DNA of 64,000 nt from Saccharum officinarum (taxonomy: Eukaryota; Streptophyta; Magnoliopsida; Poales; Poaceae): contig CM036223.1 in the NCBI GenBank assembly GCA_020631735.1, positions 5,742,191 through 5,806,190 on the forward strand, read 5' to 3'. The notes beneath the pieces are model-generated. The model was not told where the DNA came from, made no database searches, and was given only the letters and a program-made list of their open reading frames with translations. Position 1 is the stretch's first letter. Every line of letters starts with the position of its first letter. Positions 10,534 to 21,640 of this stretch are shown piece after piece. The translations under genes were made by a program, and so were the position numbers.

Positions 10534-13500
10534 GGTAATTGATGACAACTCTACAAAGATATGGAAATTAAGTTCTTTTGGACTTTATGCCACTTATCCA
10601 ACATTTAAGCTCTATGTTAGAATTTGGATAAGCATCATAAAATCCAACTTGGTAGTGATAACTCTCCCTACATATGTGCTCAAATGGTTTGGTTTCAAGC
10701 TTGCACATATGCATAAATATGAAATTTGTGGGAGGGTTAGCACTACTAAGTGATGCTAAGGTGTATAGAATAAACCTTTGTAGTTCGATACCATTTGATA
10801 GCTCGATATCATTTGAAAATCACAAGTTTGCCATCATCCTTAGCATCATGAGTAGCTAGACATCAAAAATACTAGAAACCCCATGAGATCAACATTATAA
10901 GCAAGGTTCTAGTTTTTCATGATAAACACAAGTCTAGCTATCATCCTATGCATGCTAGTTATCATATCATCATTCAAGTTCTATAACTAGCATACAACAC
11001 ACAAGCATGCATATTAAATATAAAACTTATGCAATGCAAGCAAGCACATGAATATGAACATATCAAATGCAACCAAACAATGTTCATGAGCTTGCTCCCC
11101 TACTTGTGTGCTTCTCTTGTCCAAGAATTTTGATCCTTCTCTTTTCTTCATTGTTGCTCCCTCTTTGTCCATTTCCATGTCCAAACCCCTCTCTTGGTGC
11201 ATTGACATATCTTTGTTCCAACTTCTCCCCCTTTGTCATCAATTTCCATAAAGGGTGTACATCTCATTGATGCAAAGGCTTGCATTAGGGTAGATGGTTG
11301 AGACTTGAATATTGCGTTGTTGATGGACATCACCGCACATGTTGGAATGATATTACTTGTATGTTGCTCTTGAGATACCACTTAGGATCTTTGACCTTGA
11401 TACCATTAGGTGGGGCTCCTCCCCCTATGTCATAGCATGGGTCATTCACTTGATAATCTTGAGCTCTTGTGTGTGAGAGAACTTTCTTCATTTGATGATC
11501 ACTTAAAGTTGAGGATCACTTGTGGAACCACCGTCTTGTATAAATGATATCATGTGTAGAAATACCACGAATAAGTGTGTGATACCAATTTGAAGAATCC
11601 TCTATTATGGAACCACTTGTAGGATTTGTCAATATGATCTTTTCTTGAACATTTGCTATCTTTATGAGTACCACTTGTAGGATATCACTTGTAGATCATG
11701 ATCTAGACACCACTTGTAAATACCAATTGAAGAATTATTTTGAGTCTAGATACCATTTAAAACACCCTAGATATCCATTTGCATTGTTGTCTGTGCTTGT
11801 ACCCATATTATTGTCATGAGCTTCTAGTATGACTTGAACTAAGTTGATTTGCCTAAGATTCTAAGTCCGGTTTGATCCAATGACAAGCTTCTTCACTTCT
11901 CATACTAAGGGTTATCTTGCCAATGTTGTACTTGTCACTTGTTAGCAATCCAAACTAGATCAAGTACTTGGGTTCACTAGCTCATGAACAAATTCATACA
12001 CATACCACTAGATCATTTAAACAATTCAAGCAATAGTGGTAGGCTATGAATTTAAATATTTCATTTGTTATGCATGATCCTAGTAAGCATGTACTATATG
12101 CACTAATCGCATACTAGTAAGGGATGAAATGATCATGCACATTACAATGATACCTTTGTTATATTGGAGTAGAGGATAGTCACATAGATTCCAATTCATT
12201 ACTCCAATAGCAATGTGAAGTCCAATTTATAAGCTTGGTGAAGACCAATCATTATAGAGAAATCCATTCTTTACCCATATGAAATGAGAACCACCAATAA
12301 TCAAGTGCATTATCTCTTGTTGTGGTTGGCTTGCTTTTTCTCTTTGATCAATGCTTGCATGAGAGAAGTACTTATGATACCAATTTTATAACCATGACTA
12401 GCTCTCTTTTGGGTGTTGCTTGCTTTTCTTGATCAACCCTATTGATTGCTTCAATTAAGCATATCAAATGTCCCTTGAATTCATCACTTCCATGTTAGCC
12501 TTCCAAGCCGGTGCTCGGTTTACCCACCCATGGGCGGCAAGCCCCCTCAGCAGGGAGAAGTGACCTCTCTCCAAAGAACCATCCTTGACACTTACTTGAA
12601 TTGCCTTTGATTGATTGATCTATGGACTTAACTTTATGAGTAACCTTGAATTATTCTTTAAGTCCTTTTCTTTCTACCAAATGATCTCCAATTATTACTA
12701 GAACTTGAACCTCATCTTCATCTTGAGTTTGATCTTCATTTTCAAATTTGAGTACCAAATTTGTACACTAAGTACATTCCACAATCAATGCCCTTGTACT
12801 CATTTCTTGTCATGCTTCTAGATCAATTCAAAACCAAACTTAGGTGCCTCAGACACTTATAAATATGTTTCCAACTTGAGGACCTTTCACTTAAAGTGAC
12901 TCTAGATCAATCCAATAATTGTCACTTTTCTGGCAGATTCTGTACCCTTCAAGGAATAATTCATATCTCCCAATATACAGATCCAAATGCCATAAAATTT
13001 GGTGGAGATGTGATTCACTAAGTCATCTAGCAGCTGTAAAAATTTGAGATTCATTTGACATCTAGATTGCTACCAGATTTTAAATCTTCCACCACTGCTA
13101 CATGCTGAAAACTGCTGCACTATAGCTGACAAGATGTACTCCAAAGCCGAAGCATCTCTTATCCAATTCTCATGAAATTTGTACAGCATCTTATAACATA
13201 AGTCTAGAGCATGCATACCAAAATTCATGCCAATCCAAGTAGATTTGATCATCCAAACTCAGACTTGATCACTGCTAGCTCAGATTTTCAACTTTGGACA
13301 GATTTCAATACATTGAGCAATACTTCATCAAATATGAATCAAACTTGAAACTAACTTGTTTGAATACTTTCACAAGACATATATCCATCCAATCCACTTA
13401 CTAAATGTCATCTCATGAATTTATTCAACACAAATCAATTCAAACTTGATTACTTAGGCATTTAATCCATTCAAACATCTCATAGCAAGCAACATTGTAT

Positions 13501-13805
13501 ATATATCCAATTCAATCAACTCATATGCACCCAAGTGAAATGATCAACAAGAGATATACCTTGGTTAGCTCATGATCATCCAATAGCAAGCTTTTAACTT
13601 GAATATTTGCAAGCCATGAAATATATCCAATAAATCACCACAATCTTGAATGTTGCACTTGTATGTTGTAGTATTTGGACTCCACTTATTTTGACTTGGC
13701 ATTGGGATAGAATATGCACTAAGCTTTAAAACTTGATTCAACATATGATGACCAATATGAATCCAAATGAATCAAGCCTCCAATGCCGATGGTACCTACA
13801 AACAA
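10534..13805 (-). other. Non-coding interior of the copia-type element
   Basis: About 3.3 kb of AT-rich DNA without any reading frame resembling pol. Between about 11350 and 11760 the phrase ACCACTTGTA and close variants recur many times. This space would normally hold integrase, reverse transcriptase and RNase H in an autonomous relative. Confidence 0.7.
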
Positions 13806-15836
13806 TCATCCACTTTTTGATGGTACCCAAACAAGTTTGGGTCCTCTCAAGTTAGGAGCAACATACTTAGGCAAAGCCTTAGTATGGGTAGCGGGATGTT
13901 TTGCAATAGCAACAATAGAGGTGCCATTTACATCCTTTCTAAGCACATTAGTATCATCAATTGAAATATGCTTAGAAATGTTACCTAGGGGACATGAATG
14001 TGCCATGTGTCCCCTTTCCCGGCATGAATAGCATCTTCTCTTTGGTTGAGCCTTTTCTTGCTTGCTCATGTGATGCTCTTCATTGCCTTGCCTCTCATGA
14101 GTTGCTTGAGCATTCTTCTCAAGCTTGGTAGGACACCCCGAGGCAAAGTGTCCCATATCTTCACACTTGAAGCACTTGATGTGAGCCAAATCTCTCTTCT
14201 TATCTTGAATCTTGCTCATCATCTTGGCATCTTGGATTTGCATTGGATGCCTTCCTCTTCCACCCCTTCTTGTTTTCTTCTTCTTCTTCAAGTCACCATC
14301 ATCATCCTTGTGGTTGATCTTGACTTGAGATTGGGGTGTGGTTTCTTGCTCAACTTGTGGCTTTGGTTGAGGCTCTTTTTGTTGCTTCACTAGTTTCTTG
14401 GTTGGGCACATTGAGGTGAGATGACCCCAAGTGCGACACTTGAAGCACTTGACATGCTTGAGCCTCTCTTCTTCTTTCTTCAACTTGAGCTTTTCTTCAT
14501 TAGGGCAACCATTTGCAAGATGTCCCATTTCATGGCATTTAAAGCACATAAAATGAGAGAGCTTCTCTTGTTCTTGCTTCTTTATCTCTCTTTCATATCT
14601 TCTCTTCCCCCATCTTTTGCCTTTGATATTGCTCTTGTTGAAGCCAATGCCGCTCATGTCACCGTAGCTTCTTTTGTTGTTCAACATGTGCTCAAAGGTG
14701 ACTTTTGAGTTGTAGCACATCTCTAACTTGTTGTTCAAATTCTTCACTTCATTTTTGAGCTCATTGTTCTCCTTCAAAAGGTTAGTCTCACAAGACATAG
14801 AAGTAGAACAAGCATATATAGGTGAAGAACATGGCATATCTAATAAGTCATCACAAGAGGTGGATACATGCTTTCTCCCTACATCACATGGGTTAGTCAC
14901 ATTTTGCAATTGATCATTTGATCCATGTGATGAGCTCTCATTATTTTTAATTTTCTTTAATAACATCTTAAAGAGAGAAGCATGTTCTTGTGCCAAATTA
15001 TCATGAGCAACACTAAGTTCCTCATGAGTCAATTTTAGCTCCTCATGTGAACAAGTAGTAACATAAAGTAGATGCTTTTGTTGTTCACATGTGGTTTTTA
15101 GAAAAGAGTTTTCATTTTCCAATTTCATGGTTTTAGCTTTCTCATTTTCTAAAGACATGTTCATGCTAGCAAGTCTACCAACAAGCTCATCATATGAATC
15201 AACATGATCAATCACATTATCATTTGATACCTTTGTGTCACCTAGTGACATGAAGCAATGTGATGTAGTGGATGGGCTTGTAGTAGCATCATCAAGGCCC
15301 GAGCATGAACCAACGTTGTCACCATCAAGTGTGCTTGGGGTAGAAACATCACTTGCAACACTTGATGCATCATCACCATTCTTGTCAAGTGAACTTGTGG
15401 TAGATCGATCATCATCATCACTTGACCATGAGGTGGAGCAATCCTCCACAACCATCGTGTTGTGGTCATGCTCAACATCATCATGTGCAACCTCCTTGGG
15501 CTTGACATCATCGTCATCATCGGTGATAGCTCCATACTTTTCATTGAGATAGGCCCATATCTCATGAGCGGATTTGAGGTCCATGATCTTACCAAAGATG
15601 CTATCATCCAAAGATCTATACATGATGTTAGTAGCTTGGATGTCAAGATCTAGGCATTTCTCTTGTGCTTGAGTTAGATTATCTTCATCCAACACATGAG
15701 AAAAGCCTACATCTATCATCCACCACATTTGAGGGCAAATAAACTTAAAATTGCATATCATCCATTTTTTCCACCGTGCAAAGTGTGTGCCATCAAACAT
15801 GTGAGGACAATCAACATCTAGCCCATATTCCGCCAT
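13806..15836 (-). CDS. Gag of the nested copia-type element, 676 residues, four CCHC zinc knuckles
   Basis: This is an intact structural protein frame of a retrotransposon, expected to form virus-like particles and bind RNA. Residues 15-105 resemble the copia gag N-terminal region (FDGTHFARWKKWM, then SAHEIWAYLNEKYG). Residues 105-200 are acidic and Ser-rich. Coiled-coil-like stretches lie near 215-300 and 350-380. Four CX2CX4HX4C knuckles sit at 431-444, 464-477, 555-568 and 602-615, separated by Lys-rich linkers. One or two knuckles are usual. The ATG at 15836 lies 52 bases from the 5' LTR edge. The frame ends at VWVPSKSG with no pol fused behind it. Confidence 0.85.
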   Translation of the reverse strand: MAEYGLDVDCPHMFDGTHFARWKKWMICNFKFICPQMWWMIDVGFSHVLDEDNLTQAQEKCLDLDIQATNIMYRSLDDSIFGKIMDLKSAHEIWAYLNEKYGAITDDDDDVKPKEVAHDDVEHDHNTMVVEDCSTSWSSDDDDRSTTSSLDKNGDDASSVASDVSTPSTLDGDNVGSCSGLDDATTSPSTTSHCFMSLGDTKVSNDNVIDHVDSYDELVGRLASMNMSLENEKAKTMKLENENSFLKTTCEQQKHLLYVTTCSHEELKLTHEELSVAHDNLAQEHASLFKMLLKKIKNNESSSHGSNDQLQNVTNPCDVGRKHVSTSCDDLLDMPCSSPIYACSTSMSCETNLLKENNELKNEVKNLNNKLEMCYNSKVTFEHMLNNKRSYGDMSGIGFNKSNIKGKRWGKRRYEREIKKQEQEKLSHFMCFKCHEMGHLANGCPNEEKLKLKKEEERLKHVKCFKCRTWGHLTSMCPTKKLVKQQKEPQPKPQVEQETTPQSQVKINHKDDDGDLKKKKKTRRGGRGRHPMQIQDAKMMSKIQDKKRDLAHIKCFKCEDMGHFASGCPTKLEKNAQATHERQGNEEHHMSKQEKAQPKRRCYSCRERGHMAHSCPLGNISKHISIDDTNVLRKDVNGTSIVAIAKHPATHTKALPKYVAPNLRGPKLVWVPSKSG

Positions 15837-15873
15837 CCTCTCGGGTCGGTGAAGACCACAAATGAGAGACCGG

Positions 15874-15885
15874 GCTCTGATACCA
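15874..15885 (-). promoter_or_regulatory. Primer-binding site (initiator tRNA-Met) of the copia-type element
   Basis: On the minus strand TGGTATCAGAGC lies two bases inside the 5' LTR edge. It is the exact 12-base complement expected for the plant initiator tRNA-Met 3' end. Confidence 0.85.
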
Positions 15886-15887
15886 AT

Positions 15888-18325
15888 TGATGGGTCGAGA
15901 TGGCGGACTAGAGGGGGGGTGAATAGTCCTTTCTAAAATTAATCGCGTCGGCAAACCGAAACAAATGCGGAATTAAAACTATCGGTCTAGCCAAGACTAT
16001 ACCCCTCTATCTAAGTTCACAAGCACCTCACAAAGATTCTAATTATGTAACTAAGGTGCTTTCCTTAGCAGGAGCTCTCCTAAACAATTCTAGAGCAAGG
16101 TCACACAAACCTATGCACTAGTACTTTAGCAAAGCCGGGGAGCTCCTACACAATTCTAGTAAGCAAAAGCACGAAGCCACCTATGCTCACTAGCAATGCT
16201 CAATAGCAAGGCAACTAATGCCAAACTAGAGAGCGCAAATTACTTAGCTACACAAACTAAGCAATATGACTAACAAGGTTACACAAACCAAATTAGCCAC
16301 GCAACGGGAGCTACTTCTATGCTACACAAGCAAGAAGGTAACTAGCTAACTACACAAGCAAACTAGTTACAAGAGCAACTACACAAGCGCAAATATATGA
16401 ATGTAAATACAAGCTTGTGAAATGAAAGCAAACCACCGAGAAGATGTACACAATGTTGACACGGCGGTTTTTCACCGAGGTTCACTTGGTTGCCACCAAG
16501 CTAGTCCCCGTTGTGGCGAAACACCCACTTGATGGATCACGAGCTAATTGACTATCAAGAGTCAAACCCTCAGCGGGTGCCGCACATCCACTCTCAAGAT
16601 GGGGATCCTCCAAGCCACGAGCTTTACTAGAGTTGCTCTTCGCGATCCCCGCGGGGTGAGCACAATCCCCCTCACAAATCCTCCTCCGGAGCCACGCACA
16701 ATCTCCACGCGTGCTTCAACGGAGTCGCAAGCCACCAAGCCGTCTAGGAGGTGGCAACCTCCAAGAGTAACAAGCACCACCTGCTTGCAACACGATCACC
16801 TAGTGCCACTCAATGCAATCCTCTCGATGCAACGCACTAGAATCGCTCTCTCACTCGATCCGATGAACACTATCAAGCATGAGTGAGTTAGAGGGCTTCC
16901 AAGCACTACCACATAAGCCACCAAGGCCAAAGTGTGCTCAGCTGCCGGCCATGGCCGGCCAAGGCATCTATTTATAACCCCACGGTCAAATAGAGCCGTT
17001 ACCCCTTCACTGGGCAGATTTCGGGACGACCGGACGCGCCGGTCGTAACTGACCGGACGCGCTCAACCGCGTCCGGTCGCCCTGCGACGTCCACGTGTCC
17101 CTCAAATTTCAAAAGCGACCGTTAGATCCTCCAACGGTCACTGCGCGCCAACGGTCAAACGCTATGACCGGACGTGCTGCTCAACCGACCGGACGCGCTC
17201 CTCGCAATGACCGGACGCGACAGTGCCAGCGTCCGGTCGGAGTCCAGTAAGCTCCTTCAACGATCGGACGCGTCCGATCATGTGTGACCGGACGCGCCGC
17301 GCGTCCGATCATCCTCTGCGAACCTCAGTTCCTTCTGGGCGCAAGACCGGACGCGCTGGTCCCGCGAGTGACCGGACGCGCCGGTTGCAAACCCTAGCAC
17401 CCGCGCCTGCGCTGTACTAACCGGACGCGTCCGGTCATACCATGACCGCGTCCGGTGCAGCGTCCGGTCACCTCTGTGACCTCCGTTCGCCTCCGTTTCT
17501 TTTCCGACTTCCGGCGTAGTGGAAAATAGGCATTTCAACTTCTCAAAAATGCCTGAATCCTGCGCTCGCAAAGCTCGGCGGGAGGGAGAGAGGAACCCAA
17601 ACCCCTCTCTACCGCTCAAACTCCAACGCCTTCGCAAATGTGCCAACACCAACAAGTGAACACCACCTTGTGCACGTGTGTTAGCATTTTCATAATCATT
17701 TTACCGAAGGAGTTAACCACTCAACTTGCCACGCCACTCGATCCTAGCAACGATGCATAGTTAGATCACACGAGTGGCACTAGATGACCGATATGCAAAC
17801 AAGTTTGCCCCTCTTGATAGTACGGCCATCTATCCTAAACCCGGTCATAAACTTCTCTACACACCTATGACCGGTGAAATGGAAATGCCCTAGGTTATAC
17901 CTTTGCCTTGCGCATTCCACTCCATCTCCTCCGACGTTGATGCAACACATGCACCAACCAATCACCAAATGATATGATCCACTTCATATCATCACATGAC
18001 CGTATTGGTTCATCGATCTTGACCTCACTTGCTCTTCACCGTTGCGTCGGTCCATCGGCGCCAAGTCTTGCTCAAGCTTCACCGCCTCGCGGTCCATCGC
18101 TCCAAAGCCTCCGACTTGCCCTTCACACTTGCAACCGGTCCATCAAGCCAAGCCTCATCTTGATCTTCGCCACCTTGGTCACATGACTCCATGTCATGTC
18201 TCATATGCAATGAGCTCCTTCATGACACAATCATCTATGGACTAATTCCCTGTGTATCTCACATAAACACAATTAGTCCACCTAAGGTTGTCACTCAATT
18301 ACCAAAACCAAACAAGGACCTCTCA
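15888..18325 (-). repeat. 5' LTR of the nested copia-type element
   Basis: 2438 bp, starting TGATGGGTCGAG and ending CCTCTCA on the + strand. It lacks 41 bp of the GACCGGACGCG zone relative to its partner. Many differences from the other LTR are C/T or G/A changes at CG sites. Confidence 0.9.
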
Positions 18326-18330
18326 GGGTC

Positions 18331-20398
18331 GGCAGCGACAGTCGCCACCCCCGGCTGAGGCAGTGGCACCTGAGGGCCTGGCACACCTTGCCAAGTCACG
18401 CGACGCCCCTCCCTCCAAAATTCCATCGTCAGGGCCGCACAGTCCCACAACACCGGGCCCAGCGTGCGGATGAACTCAAAGCCGAGGATGAAGTCGAACG
18501 TCCCCAGCTTGTTGCCAACACCGGTGATGATGAAGTCCTCGGCACCGATGCGGATGGGAACGCTCCGAGCAACGCCCTCGCAAGCCATGTGATCACCGTT
18601 GGCGACCGTGACGCGAAGGTGCTCACCGCCATCCGGCGCTAGCCCCAAGCGATGCATAGTCGACCCCTACATAAAGTTATGAGTGGAGCCAGTGTCGAGG
18701 AGGGCGAGGAAGCGCTCGCCCTTGATCGTGACAGGAAGAAGCATGGCATTGGGCGACTGGATTCCTGCAACAGCATGAAGGGAGACGACGAGAGCGTTAG
18801 CGTAAGGTGCGGCGTCGTCGACAGCCGAAGCTTCTGGACCCGCTGCTGCATCAGCATCAACAGCCACCTCCCCGTTAGTGTCCTCGACAAAATCGGTGCC
18901 TTCAAGGTAGAACAAGCGAGGGCACACATGTCCGCGAACATAGGGCTCGTCGCAGTTGAAGCATAACCCTTGACGACGACGCTCCAATTGTTCCACCGGC
19001 GTGAGACGACGAAAGGAACGAGCTGCAGGAGCCGCTGGGGCGCCTGCCGGTGCGCCCGGCTGCACGGGAGCTCCCGCGGTCGGAACTGCCGCACGCGGGG
19101 GAAAGCCGGGGCGCGGGGGTGGCCAGGCAGCACGCGGCGGGGGTGCTAGTGGCGTGGCCGCCGCGCGGCGCTCGAACGCCCGCGCCAAGTGGATAGCCGT
19201 CTGGATGTCTTGGGGTCGCGCATCTCCACGTCCACACGAATGTGCTCGGGAAGGCCCCCAACAAAGAGCTTGGCCTTCTGCAGTGAGGAGACTCCCCGAG
19301 CCTGGCAGGACATCGCCTGGAAGCGATCGGCGAACTCCTGAACCGAAGAGTGGAAGGGAAGGCGGCCCAACTCGGCCAACCGGGTACCGCGGATCGGAGG
19401 GCCGAAGCGTTGGCGGCACAACTCGACGAAGCGCTCCCAAGAAGGCATGCCCTCATCCTGCTCAAGAGCATAGTACCAAGTCTGCGCGAGGCCCCGAAGG
19501 TGGTAGGACGCCATCCATGTACGGTCAGAGGCCGGCCAGTGCTGTCCCCGGAAAAATTGCTCACAATGGTTGAGCGAATTGAGGGGGTCCTCGGAGCCGT
19601 CATAGGTGTCGAAGTCGAGGCGGTGAGTCTTGTGCGGCAGCCTGTCCAGGACCAATCCCCGGCCCAGCGGCAGGCGCTCGTCGTAGCCCTCCGGGTAGGC
19701 TGCCAACGCACCACCAGAGGCGCCGCTGCTCGCGGCCGGTGCTGTGGCCGTCGGGTCGCCGAGGGCGGGAAACAGCGTCCTGTCCACGCCGCCGTACAGG
19801 GTGCCCGAGGCGTAAGGACCCCCATGCGAGGCGAGGACGGCCGTCGTCGGGATCGGCGGGATGGACGTGCGCGGGGACGCCGATGAATATATCGGCGCGG
19901 AGGAGTGGGTCGACGAAGAGGCCATAGCCCAGGATGGGATGGGCGACGACGAGGGCGGAAACTGCAGTTGATGGATCGGCACCCGCGCGCCCATTGGCGG
20001 CACCGACGTCGATGACGAGGGCACAACGCCGCTGATCCCCCCGTAGGAGTAGGTGAGGAGCGGCTGCGACGAGGTCGGGGGCAACGGCGGCGGCGGCGGA
20101 GGGGCTGAGATGGCTGTGGTGGCTGAACCACGTACTGGCCACCAACGAACGCCCGCATCATGTCCTGGAGTTGCTGGACGCTATGGCTGAGGTCGACGAT
20201 ATAGCCAGTTATCTCTTCCGGTGTAAACACCGGACGTGGCGCGGTGGGGTGCAGGCTCGGCGGAGAAGTGGTCACCACCAGCGCGCCCGTAGTCGCAAGG
20301 GGGTTGCTGGCGTCGGGCGGGATCGCCGGGATCGTCGCGGAGGACGCGGCGGAGGAGGCAGCGGCGTCGGCCATGATCGGCAAGGTCTCAGATACCAA
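18331..20398 (-). pseudogene. Reina-like gag and protease, frameshifted
   Basis: The N-terminus starts near 20398 and moves through three frames: 20398 to about 20095, about 20090 to 19210, then about 19210 to 18331. This indicates two frameshifts. The middle part has a retrotransposon gag core (WERFVELCRQRFGPP). The last part carries one zinc knuckle (CFNCDEPYVRGHVC) and an aspartic protease with the active-site LLDTGSTHNF. A TAG stop at 18667-18669 falls five residues after the DTG triad; the frame then continues with GSTMHRLGL. The protease-to-RT linker is split by the copia insertion at 18326-18330. Confidence 0.9.
20384..20397 (-). promoter_or_regulatory. Primer-binding site of the Reina-like element
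   Basis: On the minus strand TGGTATCTGAGACC lies three bases inside the 5' LTR edge. It matches the initiator tRNA-Met site TGGTATCAGAGC at 10 of 12 positions. Confidence 0.65.
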
Positions 20399-20400
20399 GC

Positions 20401-20787
20401 TGATAGGAACCGAGGTTCGGCCCCTTACTGAGCGTAGGTTGTAGAGGTGGGTGATTGGAGGTCGGGGCTTGAACCGCGACGGACCATGGCGGGGCGCCGT
20501 GATCTCGCAGTGGAGGATTTTTGGCGGCGTGCGTGGAAGGAGATGAAGGGCGGCTAGGGCACAAAATTATCTCCCGGCTCCCTAAAGGAAGCCGGAAACA
20601 ATAATATGTTTCTGCTTAATTCTTTCCAATCAACCTTACAAGCATATATATAGTTCCCCGAATAATAGGAATTTAACTCTAAAATAGCTAATAAATATAA
20701 TAACTATGGGCTTTAAGCCCATCCAGCCGCCGGCATCCCTAGCCACTGATGGGCTTCCTGCGGAAATAGGAGATGCCGGTCATAACA
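20401..20787 (-). repeat. 5' LTR of the Reina-like element
   Basis: 387 bp. It begins TGATAGGAACC and ends GGTCATAACA on the + strand. It differs from the 4792 copy at about six sites. Confidence 0.9.
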
Positions 20788-20792
20788 GTATC

Positions 20793-21446
20793 ATCCCATG
20801 GATTTTGTACCACTATCATTGGCATCCACTGAAAATGAATCATTTACATATGCTTTCCATGGATTTTGTACCACTACCATTGGCAGTCACCATCTTCGTT
20901 TAATTTTTCATCTCTGAAAGACAATCTTTAAATTTGTATGACCAAAAAGGTTGCTAAACAGCAGGATGACTTGAGTTAGTGAGAAAGCAATCAAATTCCC
21001 ATAGTGGTAGAGCTGGTTGCAGTACAAGAGAACGGAAAATTCAGGGTTACAATGTGATAACATTGAATCACTGCTCAAAACTGGTATATCAATTGACACT
21101 TAAATAGTTAATCACTCCTTAAACGGCCAATCATATAAATAAGAGGCAACAGCCAATGGAATTATGGGGAAACAAAAGTTACATAATACAAATGCTTAAT
21201 AGTACAAACTTTTAACACCAGCAGCACATCACAGCTATGCTGCGGCAACTACTCCAAAAGTGTATTTACATTTTACAATGCCAGTTCTATTAGTGCCTAC
21301 AAATGAGAGGATGACCATGACTAATCCTCGCATCAACCAATCAGAAAATGAGACTGGTCAATGTTTGCTTCTTCCACCTTAGAACTTCAAGCGTGCACAT
21401 GATTATGGGGAATCTCTACCGGAGGATGTGCACTTTGAGCTACGTT
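20793..21446. other. Host DNA next to the Reina insertion, no gene recognised
   Basis: The phrase CCATGGATTTTGTACCACTA, followed by a near-identical CATTGGCA, occurs twice about 60 bp apart at 20797-20885, a small local duplication. The rest is AT-rich. Confidence 0.45.
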
Positions 21447-21640
21447 CTCAATTCTCATTACCAGTGTTGGCCTTTGTTTCCCGAATTGTTTCGTCTTCTG
21501 ACAAAGGTTCGCCTTGTTCAATAAATGGGATGCAATCATTCTCAAATACTAGCACATAACCAAACTCCCATGTCATCAGGCTAGCCGGTGATGTTCGTTC
21601 TTCTTTTATGGCAAAAAAAACTTTTCTATCCAAAACACAT
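21447..21640 (-). CDS. Possible terminal exon of an unrecognised minus-strand gene
   Basis: The frame ends TWEFGYVLVFENDCIPFIEQ then a Glu/Thr-rich tail and a stop near 21448. The residue mix looks like a real protein end and a possible acceptor (CATAAAAG) lies near 21600. I do not recognise the family. It may belong with the two remnants at 23270-23640, but a joined in-frame model could not be made. Confidence 0.3.

Larger units (their letters stand above)
8040..18325 (-). mobile_element. Non-autonomous Ty1/copia-type LTR retrotransposon (gag only, SIRE/Maximus-like) nested in the Reina-like element
   Basis: Two long direct repeats (8040-10519 and 15888-18325) bound a 5.4-kb interior. The 5-bp duplication GGGTC flanks the element at 8035-8039 and 18326-18330. 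The minus-strand order is 5' LTR, tRNA-Met-type primer site, a 676-residue gag, about 3.3 kb of non-coding AT-rich DNA, a polypurine tract and the 3' LTR. I see no protease, integrase, reverse transcriptase or RNase H, so it must be moved in trans. The long LTRs, large gag and copia-type gag N-terminus suggest the SIRE/Maximus lineage (inference). LTR differences number about fifteen substitutions, plus a 41-bp and a 1-bp indel. Confidence 0.9.
4792..20787 (-). mobile_element. Reina-like Ty3/gypsy chromovirus, full length, degenerate, hosting a nested copia element
   Basis: Two 387-bp direct repeats (4792-5178 and 20401-20787) start TG and end CA. They are flanked by the 5-bp duplication GTATC at 4787-4791 and 20788-20792. 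On the minus strand the 5' LTR is followed by a primer-binding site and the 3' LTR is preceded by a polypurine tract. Without the inner insertion the element is about 5.7 kb. That size, the short LTRs and the C-terminal chromodomain fit the Reina lineage. The LTRs differ at about six positions (about 1.6%). Coding is inactivated by frameshifts, stops and the copia insertion. Confidence 0.93.

Noticed and set aside
4792..20787. Endogenous viral sequence
   Set aside because: The gag-pol order, short LTRs, chromodomain and lack of an envelope-like gene fit a plant Ty3/gypsy retrotransposon.
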